Source: Phascolomyces articulosus (lineage: Eukaryota > Mucoromycota > Mucoromycetes > Mucorales > Lichtheimiaceae). From it: a stretch of DNA of 64,000 nt. The notes under the pieces were generated by a model, which did not search any database, was not told the origin of the DNA, and saw only the letters and a program-made list of their open reading frames with translations. The position numbers were made by a program, and so were the translations under genes. The stretch is from contig JAIXMP010000026.1 of NCBI GenBank assembly GCA_025677815.1, positions 248,001 through 312,000 of the forward strand, in the 5' to 3' direction. Numbering within the stretch: position 1 is the first letter of the stretch; each line of letters begins with the position of its first letter. This document shows positions 62,954-64,000 of the stretch, piece after piece.

Positions 62954-63294
62954 ATGAACCGCCCCCAAAAATGGAGGACCTTATTCCAAGACTTACAACG
63001 CTCTGTCGAATTATTTACTTATGAAAAAAATTATCTACCAGCAGCAAATTACGAATCATTAGTAAAAGCGGCAATTACATTGACTTTGGTACTTCTGATA
63101 ACATTATCATTCCCCCGTGTTTTTTGCCCAGTAAACGAAACCCAATTAGTAACGGTGGTACAGCAAGAAATGAAAAAGCCAAAACTTCTGAAAAGGATAT
63201 ACATAATAAAGACAGTCTAGATAGTGATGATTCCAACGTTAGCAATCCTAACAACGACACCCATCAAGATAGCAGCCAAGATACCAGCAACTAA
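62954..63294 (+). pseudogene. Small unknown ORF with an apparent frameshift
   Basis: ATG at 62954 opens with NRPQKWRTLFQDLQRSVELFTYEK. Beyond an A7 run at about 63024-63030, a different frame continues open for about 90 codons as LSTSSKLRIISKSG, NYIDFGTSDN, IIIPPCFLPSKRNP and a Ser/Asn/Asp-rich tail ending in TAA at 63294. The two halves would join with one more A. Both frames remain open past the run, so which is translated is uncertain. No known domain was recognised. Confidence 0.35.
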
Positions 63295-63571
63295 TGAAAT
63301 CTGTCTCATTTTAAAAGCTTTGTTTTGTATTATTTTTCTCTTGCTTTCTACTATTACATGTTTTTCACTATTTCATTCCTATCATATATTATATATAACA
63401 GCATCTTCTCATTTTCTTTGAATTTCAATCTTTGTTAACACAGTTATAATATTGTCATAATACAAGCACTATTAAAAATATAAATGGTACGAGAGTAATT
63501 TGATCTTTATAGCAGTACTATTACTATTATACTATTAATATGATAAAAATGCTTTGTTTCTTTCAACCTTA

Positions 63572-63711
63572 TTAGAAGAGGGCTGTAATTATCCGATAAA
63601 TGAGTGGGGTGATAGCACCTTCGCGTGCTGCCTCGGCAAGCTTCCTTTTCAAAGTAGATCTGGAATGGATGGTTTTCCATATGCAACCTCCAAAATTATT
63701 CAATATCGCAC
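63572..63711 (-). CDS. Last exon of a gene entering from the right (unknown protein)
   Basis: The minus strand shows a clean acceptor (TTATTAG) before 63711 and an open exon ending TAA at 63572. It codes for about 46 residues including ILNNFGGCIWKTIHSRSTLK and a basic Arg/Lys/Ala helix, ending in ITALF. Codon choice and the splice site support a real gene. The upstream exons lie at or beyond 63750; no family was recognised. Confidence 0.5.
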
Positions 63712-64000
63712 CTAATAAAAAAAAAGGTTCATTTTATACCATGATTCTGCGTGTGTGAATTGTGTGCCATATATAATAAACAGCTACTGCTGTCAAAATT
63801 ATGAATGGATAATATTTTATACCCTATCCCAATTTTGGGAAGCATCTGTCAATCTAGATTAAAACCAGCATTTATTTATATATCACATTTTCCATGATCC
63901 CCCATTCCCAATCACAAAATATAAAAAGAAGTGCGGTGATTGTAATTTTTTTAAGGTATCACAAAAAGGTTTTTATTCAGGTTCAAAAGATTACCAAAGA
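63712..64000. other. Right edge, unassigned
   Basis: AT-rich sequence that would be intron or further 5' sequence of the minus-strand gene ending at 63572. No exon could be defended. Confidence 0.3.

Overview
This is nuclear DNA of a filamentous fungus, most likely a member of the Mucorales (Mucoromycota). The evidence is a set of Rhizopus-type secreted lipases with many introns, a WOPR (Wor1/Ryp1/Gti1-Pac2) regulator, HET-domain ORFs of the type I associate with Mucorales, short GT-AG introns, and very AT-rich intergenic DNA full of homopolymers and triplet microsatellites. No tRNA, rRNA or CRISPR was seen.

Layout. 1-10.6 kb: the 5' end of a secreted protein gene, a small Q/N-rich ORF, and two tandem lipase genes with the same eight-exon layout (all secreted genes on the minus strand, each with a TATA box). 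10.6-17.6 kb: about 7 kb without a recognisable gene, ending in a pyrimidine-rich promoter, upstream of a three-exon WOPR transcription factor (17.6-19.7 kb). 21.9-26.2 kb: a KEN-box protein that I read as a divergent securin, then an MFS siderophore-iron transporter (both minus). 30.4-36.9 kb: a 6.5-kb DNA transposon with 102-bp terminal inverted repeats. It holds an intact 331-aa gene of unknown function and a broken KDZ-type DDE transposase. Right of it lies a 366-370-bp tandem array, then a broken multi-exon gene with a PD-(D/E)xK nuclease-like core and a relic of a second copy. 41.9-47.9 kb: gene-poor T-rich DNA. 47.9-49.0 kb: a derlin. 50.3-62.9 kb: three HET-domain copies on the minus strand, all disrupted, interleaved with intact plus-strand genes for cytochrome c1 and a MoxR/Mg-chelatase-like protein. 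The last kilobase has a small frameshifted ORF and the final exon of a minus-strand gene.

The intact genes (lipases, WOPR, securin candidate, transporter, derlin, cytochrome c1, MoxR-like) have exon phases that add up without error. The frameshifts and stops sit in the transposase, the nuclease-like gene, the HET copies and one small ORF. That contrast argues that the breaks are mostly real decay and not a uniformly poor assembly. All gene models are hand-spliced from sequence; identities come from recognised motifs, not from searches.
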